Assembly: GCA_002722955.1 (NCBI GenBank)
Contig: PBMZ01000156.1
Location: 1-43,046 of the forward strand
Length of the DNA: 43,046 nucleotides
From: Planctomycetaceae bacterium
GTDB lineage: Bacteria; Planctomycetota; Planctomycetia; Planctomycetales; Planctomycetaceae
Reading direction: 5' to 3'
Part shown: positions 35,348 through 43,046 of the stretch, piece by piece
Layout: every line of letters begins with the position of its first letter
Numbering within the stretch: the first letter of the stretch is position 1
Notes under the pieces: model-generated
Seen by the model: only the letters and a program-made list of their open reading frames with translations
Databases searched by the model: none
Told to the model about the DNA's origin: nothing
Made by a program: the position numbers and the translations under genes

Positions 35348-36811
35348 ATGAATCCAATGACATTTACGGATCAATCGCAGTGTGGGCGCGTTCGTCGTCG
35401 GACGTTTCTTGCTGATTGTGGGATGGGCATGACGGGGCTTGCGTTATCGTCGATGCTGGCGCGCGAGGCCGCAGCTGATTCATCTGGCATTAGTGATGGC
35501 AATTCTCACTTTCCTGGGAAAGTTAAGAGCGTCATTTGGCTATTCATGCTCGGTGGCACCAGCCACATGGAGAGCTTTGATCCCAAACCCGAATTGAACG
35601 TGCATGCTGGCAAGACCTTTGATGAATCACCCTACGGCAAGGCCATCACGGGCAGCCCGTTTTATCGTAAGAATGTACGCGACTTTGCAGGAGTTCCGCG
35701 CGATTTGATGCCCAAGATTTATCCCATGCAAATCGGTTATCGCAAGCGCGGCGAATGCGGCCTTGAAGTGAGCGACTGGTGGGAACATGTTGGCAACTGC
35801 GTCGACGATCTCGCTGTGGTTCGGTCGATGTGGACAACGGACAACGATCACGCTGCCCAACTTCAGTTTCACACGGGCCGACACATCTTCGATGGTTTGC
35901 GACCGTCGATCGGCTCTTGGGTTCACTACGGATTGGGTACGCTCAACGAGAACTTCCCACAATTCATCGCGATGGGGACTCCGCCACGAGATTGTTGTGG
36001 TGGCGTGGGTGCTCATGGCGCGGACTACTTAGGACCAGAGCACGCGGGTGTCCTGCTGAAGATTGATCCGAAGAATCCGCTGCCCTTTGGAACGCCAGGT
36101 TCGGACGTTTACGTCGACGAGCGACGTCAGCAACTAGAGCTCTTGCGAAAGTTAAATCAAAAGGCCGCCGTCGAGTACCCCGAAGACGCCGCCTTGCGAG
36201 CTCGGGTCAAGTCCTACGAACTCGCCTTCCGCATGCAAATGGCCGTGCCCGAAGTGATGGAGCTGGACAGTGAAACGCAAGCAACTCATCAATTGTACGG
36301 CACCGATCAAGGCCCCACCAAGAATTTCGGACAGATGTGTCTAACCGCCCGACGACTTGTCGAGCGCGGCGTCCGATTTGTGCAGTTGTACGACAACGGT
36401 TGGGACGCTCACAGCAAGCTCAAATCAAATCACTCGACACGCATCAAAGCCGTCGACAAGCCAATCGCCGGATTGCTCAAGGATTTGAAACAGCGTGGCC
36501 TACTCGGTGAAACTCTAGTCGTATGGGGCAGTGAGTTCGGTCGTACACCCGGTGCTGAGCGATCCGACGGCCGAGACCATCACCCGTACGGTTTCAACGT
36601 ATGGCTCGCCGGCGGCGGCATCAAGCACGGAGTCGTCCACGGCAAGACCGACGAAATCGGATTCCACGCCGTCGAAGATCGTCATTACGTCACCGATCTT
36701 CACGCCACCGTATTGCATCAGTTGGGCATAGACTCCCACCGCATGGAATTGCCAGGCCACAAGCGCCTCGAAATTGACTTTGGGAATCCAATCCATCAAA
36801 TCATGAGTTGA
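35348..36811 (+). CDS. DUF1501 domain protein, Tat-exported
   Basis: 487 residues with AAGGA before the ATG. The twin-arginine signal is RVRRRTFLADCGMGMTGLAL. Family blocks are KSVIWLFMLGGTSHMESFDP, YGLGTLNENFPQFIAMG, CLTARRLVERGVRFVQLYDN, GWDAHSKL, LVVWGSEFGRTP and GRDHHPYGFNVWLAGGGIKHG. The length and order match the two other DUF1501 paralogues in the window. It would normally directly follow its PSD1 partner (31137-34448); here about 0.9 kb with a zinc-ribbon gene and the HicBA remnant intervenes. A clear hairpin terminator follows at 36860. Confidence 0.92.
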   Translation: MNPMTFTDQSQCGRVRRRTFLADCGMGMTGLALSSMLAREAAADSSGISDGNSHFPGKVKSVIWLFMLGGTSHMESFDPKPELNVHAGKTFDESPYGKAITGSPFYRKNVRDFAGVPRDLMPKIYPMQIGYRKRGECGLEVSDWWEHVGNCVDDLAVVRSMWTTDNDHAAQLQFHTGRHIFDGLRPSIGSWVHYGLGTLNENFPQFIAMGTPPRDCCGGVGAHGADYLGPEHAGVLLKIDPKNPLPFGTPGSDVYVDERRQQLELLRKLNQKAAVEYPEDAALRARVKSYELAFRMQMAVPEVMELDSETQATHQLYGTDQGPTKNFGQMCLTARRLVERGVRFVQLYDNGWDAHSKLKSNHSTRIKAVDKPIAGLLKDLKQRGLLGETLVVWGSEFGRTPGAERSDGRDHHPYGFNVWLAGGGIKHGVVHGKTDEIGFHAVEDRHYVTDLHATVLHQLGIDSHRMELPGHKRLEIDFGNPIHQIMS

Positions 36812-36859
36812 TGGTTCGCGAGGTTGGTATGGCGCGAATCGTGGCGCCAACGATCTTTC

Positions 36860-36897
36860 AGAAGCCCGGCTTTTTGCGAAAATCCGGGCTTCTTTCA
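36860..36897 (+). terminator. intrinsic terminator after the DUF1501 gene
   Basis: The 10-bp arms AGAAGCCCGG (36860-36869) and CCGGGCTTCT (36884-36893) are perfect around CTTTTTGCGAAAAT and are followed by TTC. A near copy of the same sequence follows the HNH gene at 37619. Confidence 0.75.
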
Positions 36898-37010
36898 GTA
36901 AACAATACGACAGGCGCAAAATCGCCGAACTTTTGGCTACTTTGGGCACTCTTATTCTCACAAGTATCTCTCAACACTGAATGTGTGTTTTTGAAAAAGT
37001 GAGTGGAACG

Positions 37011-37610
37011 ATGGTTACCGCAGTTTTGGAGCGTCCGACGCTGGTCTTGAATCGCAACTGGCAGCCCGTGGGAGTTGCCACCGTTGCCAAGGCATTGACC
37101 AAGGTCTGGAACGGTACGGCACGAATCGTCGACCCGGTTGACTATCAACAATACTCGTGGGAAGATTGGGCATGCTTGGAGCCGCCCGAGGGTGAGTTGG
37201 TCATTCAAACTCGACACTTTCCACTTCGAGTGCCCGAGGTTATCACGTTGACGAAGTACGATCGCTTGCCGACGAATTCTGTGACGTTCAGCCGACGGAA
37301 CGTTTTCAAGCGGGACCGCTTTCGATGTCAGTACTGCGGTACCAAGCCGGGTACCGAGGAGTTGACGATCGACCACATTGTGCCACGTGCACAAGGTGGA
37401 ACGTCAACTTGGACCAACTGCGTCCTGGCATGCATCGACTGTAACGCCAAGAAGGCTGACCGAACTCCCGAGCAAGCTCGACTGCCACTGCGTTGTACGC
37501 CGGTTCGACCAGTATGGCGACCGCTATATGCAGCTCGAGGTGTTCGCATCGAAAGTTGGTCGCGTTTCATCAGCGAAAGCTATTGGAACGTCGAGTTAGA
37601 CGAGGGTTGA
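37011..37610 (+). CDS. HNH endonuclease family protein
   Basis: I choose ATG 37011 (MVTAVLERPTLVLNRNWQPV, 199 residues); the frame opens 10 codons earlier at 36981, but VTAVLERPTLVLN matches the usual start of this family. The C-terminal half carries the HNH module: CQYCG near residue 107, LTIDHIVPRAQGGTSTWTNC with the conserved Asp-His, then CIDCNAKKADRTPEQA, so two CxxC pairs probably bind structural zinc. The N-terminal 95 residues are typical of a broad family of small bacterial HNH proteins whose role is unclear. It stands alone, with similar hairpins before and after. Confidence 0.85.
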   Translation: MVTAVLERPTLVLNRNWQPVGVATVAKALTKVWNGTARIVDPVDYQQYSWEDWACLEPPEGELVIQTRHFPLRVPEVITLTKYDRLPTNSVTFSRRNVFKRDRFRCQYCGTKPGTEELTIDHIVPRAQGGTSTWTNCVLACIDCNAKKADRTPEQARLPLRCTPVRPVWRPLYAARGVRIESWSRFISESYWNVELDEG

Positions 37611-37618
37611 GAGTTCCA

Positions 37619-37702
37619 GAAGCCCGGTTTTTCGCAAAAGCTGGGCCTCTCTTCATCGACTTCTCACAAGTGCGGAGGCGAATCGTTCGCTCCGCACTTT
37701 TT
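37619..37702 (+). terminator. terminators after the HNH gene
   Basis: Two structures. A degenerate copy of the AGAAGCCCGG hairpin (37619 on, right arm CTGGGCCTCT) is followed by a strong one: arms 37668-37677 (AAGTGCGGAG) and 37690-37699 (CTCCGCACTT), perfect over 10 bp, then a T run. Confidence 0.8.
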
Positions 37703-37789
37703 TCATGCGCATCGCTGGGCTTGTCGACGTGATCGAATAACATATGTGAAGTTTTGCGAATACACTCGAATCGACCCTAGGAGACACGA

Positions 37790-38461
37790 GTGACGGGCAG
37801 AGTTCTTGCGTTTGGTGATATCCATGGCTGCGATGTGGCATTGGACACGATGCTTGATTATGTCGAGCCAACGATCGATGACACTGTCATCTGTCTGGGA
37901 GATGTGATCGACCGCGGCCCTCGATCGGATCGAGTGATCGAGAGATTGATGGAGCTACGCAGTCAGTCTTCATTCGTGATGATCTCTGGCAATCACGAAG
38001 AGACTCTCGAATACGTATTGGAAACAGGGAACTCACTAGAAGATTGGATGCGCGGTTTTGGTGGAAAGGACACCGTGCGAGCGTACGACTGCTCGATCGA
38101 TGAATTGCCAGCCGATCATCTTGAGTTCCTCTTTTCGGCGGTTGACTATCATGAGACCGAAACCGAGATCTTCGCCCACGCGAGCCCGCATCCTCGCGTG
38201 CCGATGTCCAAGCAAAGAGTGATGAACCTGCGTTGGAATCGCTACGACGTCGCTCTTGCCCCGCATGTTTCCGGCAAGAGAATCATCTGCGGCCACACTT
38301 CTCAGCGGTCCGCTCGACCTGCACTCTCACCCGGATGGGTCTGCATCGACACATGGGTTTATGGCAAGGGCTCGCTGACTTGCCTGGACGTCGGTGCAAA
38401 CCAGTTTTGCCAAGCTAAGCAATCGGGCGAACTTACAGAGTGGGAACCGCTTGATGGCTGA
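37790..38461 (+). CDS. calcineurin-like metallophosphatase (PrpE/serine-threonine phosphatase type)
   Basis: 223 residues from a GTG start with AGGAG upstream. Metal-binding motifs are in order: GDIHG (9-13), GDVIDRG (37-43), GNHE (67-70) and, near the C-terminus, IICGHTSQ. The layout matches bacterial PPP-type phosphatases related to diadenosine tetraphosphatase and lambda phosphatase, which use two metal ions. The substrate may be phosphoprotein or a dinucleotide. It stands between the HNH gene terminator and the convergent DUF1207 gene, with 13 bases between the two stop codons. Confidence 0.88.
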   Translation: MTGRVLAFGDIHGCDVALDTMLDYVEPTIDDTVICLGDVIDRGPRSDRVIERLMELRSQSSFVMISGNHEETLEYVLETGNSLEDWMRGFGGKDTVRAYDCSIDELPADHLEFLFSAVDYHETETEIFAHASPHPRVPMSKQRVMNLRWNRYDVALAPHVSGKRIICGHTSQRSARPALSPGWVCIDTWVYGKGSLTCLDVGANQFCQAKQSGELTEWEPLDG

Positions 38462-38474
38462 GCGTTAAGAGCGC

Positions 38475-39941
38475 CTAAAAGTCGTATGAAAGACCAACTC
38501 CAATTAGCTCTTCATGTTCATCGAAGAACGATCGATGCGCGGACTTGCCGTTGAAATAGCGGGCCAGCAATCTCAGCGTGCGACCGCTGGTGGCATTTTG
38601 CCATTGGTAGCCGAATTCGACATTGAACCCGCCGCCGAAATCAACTTCCTCGCGCAACTGGCCGTTCACGGCGAAGAACGGATTGCAACAGCCGTCGCAC
38701 GGAAAAGCAGGGCTGTACTCAAGACCAAATTGAAGCTCCCACGGTTCCGCCGCGCCGTCCGTGTCAAATGCGTAACCGGCCTCCCAGTAAACTCTCCAGT
38801 CGCGCTGAGGGTGATAGGCGGCGGCAATCGCGAGAGCGTCGCGACGATACTCTTCTCGGTTGAAGTTTGGATTCTTCACGATGAATTCATCGACCAAGTT
38901 GGATCGCAAATGGTACAAGGCCAATTTGTAGGCCCATTGATGTTTGCGATACGTCAAAGGAATCCCAACACGATAATCGGCCGAGAGTAAATCATAATTT
39001 TGATCGATATCGAGTCGACTGAAGACGGCCGCTTCGAAATCGAGTTGCCATCCTTCCGCAGGAATCGCGTTGTGCGTTCCGTACCGAAACAGGCCGACGC
39101 GAGCACCAACTGTACTGTCCCAAACCCATTCGGTTGTCGAGTCGTTGTAAAGAAAGTGCGCAGCGGTGCGAGCTTCTCTTGGCCCAGCCAAGTACGATCG
39201 GTATATCAAGTCGTTCGGCAATAAGTGCCAAGCCCAACAATCGACGCAGTCCGGCTCGACGTATCCATCTTCCATAGAGATGTATGTCGAAATCGAAGAG
39301 TCACCGACAATCGGCGGTGGACTCCAACTAGGCATCGTCGAACCCGCGCCGATCTGATCGTTGGTGTTTGGAAACTGAGGATTTACGGCAAGCGGCCCGC
39401 CGATCGCACCCGGTAGAGGCTGCTGTTGCTGACGCCATTGGCCAGTGCCGTTCGGAATTTGCGACCCACTTGAAGGAAGCTGTGAATTCACAGGCGGCAC
39501 TTGTGTAAACGGTTGATGAGTTTGAAAGGCCGGTTGCCGTGCTGGAAGTCCAGATGGAAGACCGCGCGAATTGATTGGTGGCGACATCCGGGAATCTTGG
39601 ATTGGTTGAACAACGCCTGTGTTGATACTAGTGCGTTGAAACGTAGGATTCGCTGGATTCCATCTTGGTACGGTTGTCCGATGATCATAAGTCGGGGACG
39701 GTACAGCGTACGAACGACCATTTCGGCCCATGGCACTCGGTGGCGGAGCCAATGATGGAGATTGAAGGCTTTGCGGCGCCCGGCCGCTTGGATCCATGTA
39801 CGGCATTCGAGCTGCAGGAGCGGACTCAAACCGCGGATTGTAGCCAGGGTTGGTTTGCCCGACCGCACAAAGCGGCAAGCTCCAACAGACAATCAGCGCA
39901 AGGGAAAATCCACGCGAGGTCACGTAAGAAATCCTTACCAT
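38475..39941 (-). CDS. DUF1207 outer-membrane protein with Pro/Gln-rich N-terminal region
   Basis: 488 residues. The signal is FSLALIVCWSLPLCAVGQ. Residues 30 to about 215 are low-complexity, rich in Pro, Ser, Gln and Asn. The DUF1207 part starts with DGYVEPDCVDCWAWHLLPND and LIYRSYLAGPREARTAAHFL and runs through alternating-strand sequence (LTYRKHQWAYKLALYHL, WRVYWEAGYAFDTDG, GGGFNVEFGYQWQ) to a C-terminal aromatic end, GVGLSYDF. That last feature marks proteins inserted by the outer-membrane BAM machinery. No catalytic motif is seen. The Cys pairs CVDC and CDGCC could bridge. The function of DUF1207 is unknown. Confidence 0.85.
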   Translation of the reverse strand: MVRISYVTSRGFSLALIVCWSLPLCAVGQTNPGYNPRFESAPAARMPYMDPSGRAPQSLQSPSLAPPPSAMGRNGRSYAVPSPTYDHRTTVPRWNPANPTFQRTSINTGVVQPIQDSRMSPPINSRGLPSGLPARQPAFQTHQPFTQVPPVNSQLPSSGSQIPNGTGQWRQQQQPLPGAIGGPLAVNPQFPNTNDQIGAGSTMPSWSPPPIVGDSSISTYISMEDGYVEPDCVDCWAWHLLPNDLIYRSYLAGPREARTAAHFLYNDSTTEWVWDSTVGARVGLFRYGTHNAIPAEGWQLDFEAAVFSRLDIDQNYDLLSADYRVGIPLTYRKHQWAYKLALYHLRSNLVDEFIVKNPNFNREEYRRDALAIAAAYHPQRDWRVYWEAGYAFDTDGAAEPWELQFGLEYSPAFPCDGCCNPFFAVNGQLREEVDFGGGFNVEFGYQWQNATSGRTLRLLARYFNGKSAHRSFFDEHEELIGVGLSYDF

Positions 39942-40110
39942 CGGATGCAGAATGAGCTAGCGAAAAGTGGGAAGAAAGAGGGTCAGGAGTGTAGCCGCTA
40001 ACAAACCGGACGCATAGCCGTTTTTCAGCTTCGGCAGATTCTGCCGCTCAGAAGCCGACACATCCAAAGGGTGAAATTCGTCAAACCAAGTTGGCCATCG
40101 TGGCAAATCG

Positions 40111-40140
40111 TTGGTCATTGCCACACATTCGGTCTATACT
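40111..40140 (+). promoter_or_regulatory. putative promoter of the 62-residue membrane protein gene
   Basis: TTGGTC (40111-40116) and TATACT (40135-40140) are separated by 18 bases, about 65 bases upstream of the chosen start. The -10 match is good and the -35 moderate. Confidence 0.35.
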
Positions 40141-40205
40141 GGGTGAAGGTGGCAATTCTTCCGACTTGCCAACAGATCAGTAGTTTTCAACGTCGAGATG
40201 AGAGT

Positions 40206-40394
40206 ATGTCAAAGGGATTGAAACAAATGGTTCTTGGGTCCATGATCGCCTCGGGGCTGGTCGGCCTGAGCGCGATTGTCGACATTATCGCTGGAGTCCC
40301 GTTTGCCGGAAAAATGATGCTAGACGGAACATTCATCGTCTCCGCTGGCTTGATCGGCTACATGGGCTGGGAAACCATCAAAGAAATGAGTTAG
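40206..40394 (+). CDS. 62-residue membrane protein
   Basis: I use the internal ATG at 40206 (MSKGLKQMVLGSMIASGLVG); the frame is open back to 40071, but those 45 residues look noncoding and would cover the promoter. The protein has two short hydrophobic segments (about 9-28 and 36-55), separated by GVPFAGK, and ends in a charged tail (WETIKEMS). No family recognised. It has its own likely promoter and a strong terminator, so it is probably expressed as a single small gene. Confidence 0.55.
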   Translation: MSKGLKQMVLGSMIASGLVGLSAIVDIIAGVPFAGKMMLDGTFIVSAGLIGYMGWETIKEMS

Positions 40395-40448
40395 CCGACA
40401 CGCGGCTAATCCGGACAGGTGTGCGCTGATCAATCCACTCGAAATAGC

Positions 40449-40477
40449 AAGGGCTGCTTGATGCAGAGCCCTTTTTT
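40449..40477 (+). terminator. intrinsic terminator after the small membrane protein gene
   Basis: AAGGGCT (40449-40455) and AGCCCTT (40467-40473) form a 7-bp stem, with an inner GC pairing, followed directly by a run of T. It also lies just beyond the 3' end of the convergent glycosyltransferase gene. Confidence 0.75.
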
Positions 40478-40496
40478 GTTGGCAACGTCTGATCGC

Positions 40497-42461
40497 TTAC
40501 AAAGCGTCCGTTTGGTTGATCAACGACGTCTCGGAAGGCGATTCAAACGAAACCAAATACGTTCTCAGAATACGATCTTGTAAAAATGTCGGCGGATACG
40601 CTGTTTCGATCATCGACAACTCGGACGGAGCATCCGAAGGTTCTTGCGGACGGACTCCCCAGCCAATCAACAGCCGAGGCTTCGCTGTGCTTTCGATCAA
40701 GTCAACGCCCACTCGGCTCCAGTTAGGTTCGTGATGCACGGGTGATTCACGATCGAGAATGTGTAGGACCAGCCGCAGTTGAGGCGGCGGACTGTGCGGC
40801 GTCACCAACGTGATTCTGTCAACGTCGTGAATTCGACACAAGCGATCATAGTAGTCGCTGAGGAAGGTATCAGCTGCTTGGCTCCTAGATTCCTCGATTG
40901 CCGAGAATGCGTTCCACAAGGCGATGATGAGAATGGTCATTCTTAGCGGAAGCGTATCGTGGCCAGAGGGTCTTGCTGGCGACCGATGAAAACTCAATCC
41001 ATGGTTTCGCCAAATCAGCCAACATATCAGCAACGCACCAGTCACGGTTACTGGAATCGAAAGATTGGTTGTCGTATCGATGGGTTGAATTTCGAACATG
41101 ACCAATCGGGCACTGATCGTGGCAACAATCACAGCAATCACTTCCAGCGTGCTGGCGTTGCGTTGAATGATGCACTCGGTCCCGTAAGCGGCCAAAACCA
41201 CGCATGCAAAGAACACGAACTGTAACCAAAGCCGACAGATGTGTGGAGCCGCTTCGCAGTTGCGAGCCGCTCCGATCCAGAGCGCCAATCCGATGACGAA
41301 CCACGCTATCAATGTCCGTGCAGCGACGTTTTCTCGAATGGCATCTTTTCTCGATGCTTGCGAGGCCTCGGTGGCCGAATCTTCTTTCTCGATACCGCGA
41401 GCGGCGGCTTTCACGCTGAGAGCACGATGACTCAATTCGAACAGTCCAAGCGCACTCAATCCAACCAGTGCTCCAAGTTTTCCCAGCAGCTCAAGCGACA
41501 CGCTTCCGATCAACGCCGCCAACGACGATGAGCCCGCTTCGTTCTGCGCCAGCGGATGATCAACGCCGCTCAACCAAACCGTCCAGAAGTGACCACCATG
41601 CAATTGCGATTGATAGGCCAACCACCAACCGCCACTGATGGCAACGATCAGCACCAGCAAGCCCATTGATGCCAACGCAACCTTCGGCTCGATCTGACGG
41701 CTGCGAGCAATCCGCAACACGGGCTTTTCTACATGTTTCCGTCGGACTCGGCTGAGAATGCAAACCATCTGCACAGCAAGAACGGCTAGCGCAATCGGCC
41801 CGCCCACCAACATGCCCAAACCGGCAATGACGCCGGCCATGAACAAGTACATCGAGTACGCGGATGAAGACCGTTGGCAATGCTCTAAGAGGCACGCCAA
41901 AGCTGCAGCCGCTGAAGCCAAAGCCCACGTTGATGATTCGACCTGTTGAATCATCGCGACCAGCGAGCCGCTTAGAGCAAAGTACACTGCGAACACCAAT
42001 GCGACTCGCAAATCGAATAGCCGCTTGCAAAACCAAAAACCTGCGAACACCAACGCCACCGCGCCGAAGTAAGAAGGCAGGGCGATGCGAACTGCTGGCC
42101 GAAATGGGCTTTGCTTTAGGCTAGCCGCCGTCATCCAAGTTGTGAGCGGACGCGTCCAGAAGTGCGATTGCCGCGTTGGTTCGATGACGCTTGCCCGTTC
42201 TTGCGAGCCATCCGAACCGTAATGTTGAATTGCTTGCAAAGCAAAGTCGGCGTCGGCGTCGGTCAACGTAAATTGACTGAGCGCGTAGACTCCTGGCAAA
42301 CAAGCCAACAACACCAAGAGCGGCGTCATCGCGCGGGCTTTTCTGAGAAGCGGGAACACATCGGATTCAGGCGTCCGCGCGAGCCTCACCAACTCGACAT
42401 CATCGACGTCGGGCAATGGTCGGCTATCGGCTTTCTCGTTTCCATTGGATGATGTCGTCAA
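40497..42461 (-). CDS. polytopic membrane glycosyltransferase, GT-C (ArnT/PMT-like) type
   Basis: 654 residues. A 45-residue cytosolic start is followed by a first membrane segment ([20 protein letters not shown]) and an acidic first loop, [17 protein letters not shown], as in GT-C enzymes that use Asp residues there to bind a lipid-phosphate sugar. Many more hydrophobic segments follow ([52 protein letters not shown] and others up to about 500). The last 150 residues are soluble. It probably moves a sugar from a polyprenyl-phosphate carrier to a lipid or protein on the outer face of the membrane. The start overlaps the end of an upstream epimerase gene by 38 bases, which implies cotranscription and a shared sugar pathway. 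Confidence 0.75.
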   Translation of the reverse strand: MTTSSNGNEKADSRPLPDVDDVELVRLARTPESDVFPLLRKARAMTPLLVLLACLPGVYALSQFTLTDADADFALQAIQHYGSDGSQERASVIEPTRQSHFWTRPLTTWMTAASLKQSPFRPAVRIALPSYFGAVALVFAGFWFCKRLFDLRVALVFAVYFALSGSLVAMIQQVESSTWALASAAAALACLLEHCQRSSSAYSMYLFMAGVIAGLGMLVGGPIALAVLAVQMVCILSRVRRKHVEKPVLRIARSRQIEPKVALASMGLLVLIVAISGGWWLAYQSQLHGGHFWTVWLSGVDHPLAQNEAGSSSLAALIGSVSLELLGKLGALVGLSALGLFELSHRALSVKAAARGIEKEDSATEASQASRKDAIRENVAARTLIAWFVIGLALWIGAARNCEAAPHICRLWLQFVFFACVVLAAYGTECIIQRNASTLEVIAVIVATISARLVMFEIQPIDTTTNLSIPVTVTGALLICWLIWRNHGLSFHRSPARPSGHDTLPLRMTILIIALWNAFSAIEESRSQAADTFLSDYYDRLCRIHDVDRITLVTPHSPPPQLRLVLHILDRESPVHHEPNWSRVGVDLIESTAKPRLLIGWGVRPQEPSDAPSELSMIETAYPPTFLQDRILRTYLVSFESPSETSLINQTDAL

Positions 42462-43046
42462 GGATTTCTCCCAGCGTCATCGAAGGCTTGCGCCCAATTG
42501 TCTCGACCAATCGCGTGAGATCGGGGACTCGGCGGCGCACATCTTCAAAGTCGTTTCCATAAGCTTCACTATAGGGAAGATACTGAATTTCGACACTGGA
42601 ATCGACACGCGAGATGACTTCCTCGGCCAATTCTTTGATCGAGTGTGGTTCGTCGCTACCAATGTTGAACACGCGACCGTTGGCTTCAGGCGTTTCCATC
42701 AGCTGGATGATGCAATCCACGACCTCGCGGACGTGAGCAAAACAGCGAACCTGCTGGCCATCGTCGTAGACGACAACGGAGTCACCATTGAGCGCTTTGT
42801 CGACGAATCGAGGGATGACCATCCCATAGTGACCGACTTGCCGAGGTCCAACCACGTTGAAGAAGCGGCCGACGACCACATTCAGATCCAACTTTTGATG
42901 GTAGGCAAGTGCGAGGAACTCGTCGATGGCCTTGGAGCATCCATAAGCCCAACGTGGCTTCGATGTCGCGCCGAGCACCAGATCGTCTTCTTCGGTCCAG
43001 CACTCTTTCGGGTTCTTGCCATAAACTTCGCTGGTCGAGGCCAAGA
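42424..43046 (-). CDS. NAD-dependent epimerase/dehydratase (partial, 5' end outside the window)
   Basis: About 207 residues of the C-terminal two thirds are seen; the frame runs off the window end. The visible start ASTSEVYGK holds the catalytic Ser/Thr region, and [14 protein letters not shown] holds the YxxxK pair of extended short-chain dehydrogenases. [29 protein letters not shown] and [11 protein letters not shown] are blocks shared by nucleotide-sugar epimerases and UDP-glucuronate decarboxylases. The TTG at 43044 lies inside the conserved strand, so it is not the true start. The gene overlaps the downstream glycosyltransferase by 38 bases and probably supplies it with an activated sugar; the exact sugar cannot be told. 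Confidence 0.9.
   Translation of the reverse strand, partial: LASTSEVYGKNPKECWTEEDDLVLGATSKPRWAYGCSKAIDEFLALAYHQKLDLNVVVGRFFNVVGPRQVGHYGMVIPRFVDKALNGDSVVVYDDGQQVRCFAHVREVVDCIIQLMETPEANGRVFNIGSDEPHSIKELAEEVISRVDSSVEIQYLPYSEAYGNDFEDVRRRVPDLTRLVETIGRKPSMTLGEILDDIIQWKRESR

Overview
The window looks like a chromosomal segment of a planctomycete, most likely a Pirellulaceae (Rhodopirellula/Blastopirellula-like) relative. The evidence is the gene families: three cytochrome-c/DUF1549/DUF1553 (PSD1) proteins, three Tat-exported DUF1501 proteins, an SGNH plus PVC-type haem protein, a DUF1207 outer-membrane protein, a duplicated STN-domain protein and several small lipoproteins. Base composition is moderate in GC. 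I see no transposase, phage gene, rRNA or CRISPR array.

Layout. Positions 76-3988 hold tRNA-Arg(CCU), a Gfo/Idh/MocA oxidoreductase and alaS, all on the minus strand. Positions 4.2-7.3 kb (plus strand) hold a probably frameshifted lipoprotein, a C26-type amidotransferase homologue without its catalytic cysteine and a secreted HExxH peptidase. Positions 7.4-8.9 kb are a gene graveyard: a G8-domain gene with an in-frame stop, truncated and joined to part of a DJ-1/PfpI domain in another frame. Next comes an L,D-transpeptidase. Positions 9.8-18.4 kb are a tight minus-strand cluster of DUF1501, PSD1, PSD1 and DUF1501, diverging from a 1165-residue SGNH/dehydrogenase-like/dihaem protein.

Positions 22-26.4 kb hold a GxxExxY gene between two inverted repeats, an AMP-binding enzyme followed by an acylating-type aldehyde dehydrogenase (a possible acid-to-aldehyde reductase pair, LuxE/LuxC-like in logic) and a lipoprotein. 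Positions 26.6-31 kb hold ruvA, a cyclopropane-synthase-like methyltransferase, a small membrane protein and the STN protein. Positions 31-36.8 kb hold a third PSD1/DUF1501 pair, split by about 0.9 kb carrying a hairpin, a zinc-ribbon gene, an intact hicB antitoxin and a hicA toxin ruined by three frame changes. The end holds an HNH protein, a calcineurin-like phosphatase, DUF1207, a 62-residue membrane protein, a GT-C-like membrane glycosyltransferase and a partial sugar-nucleotide epimerase that overlaps it.

The most striking non-coding signal is a set of intergenic inverted repeats, several with perfect 36-37 bp arms. They fall into at least four sequence families, and family members recur at unrelated loci in the window. 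They often sit where convergent genes meet, so some probably act as terminators, but their sequence sharing suggests mobile or REP-like elements. The PSD1, DUF1501 and SGNH/haem proteins are all exported and probably work together at the cell surface or periplasm, perhaps on polysaccharide. That last step is inference.
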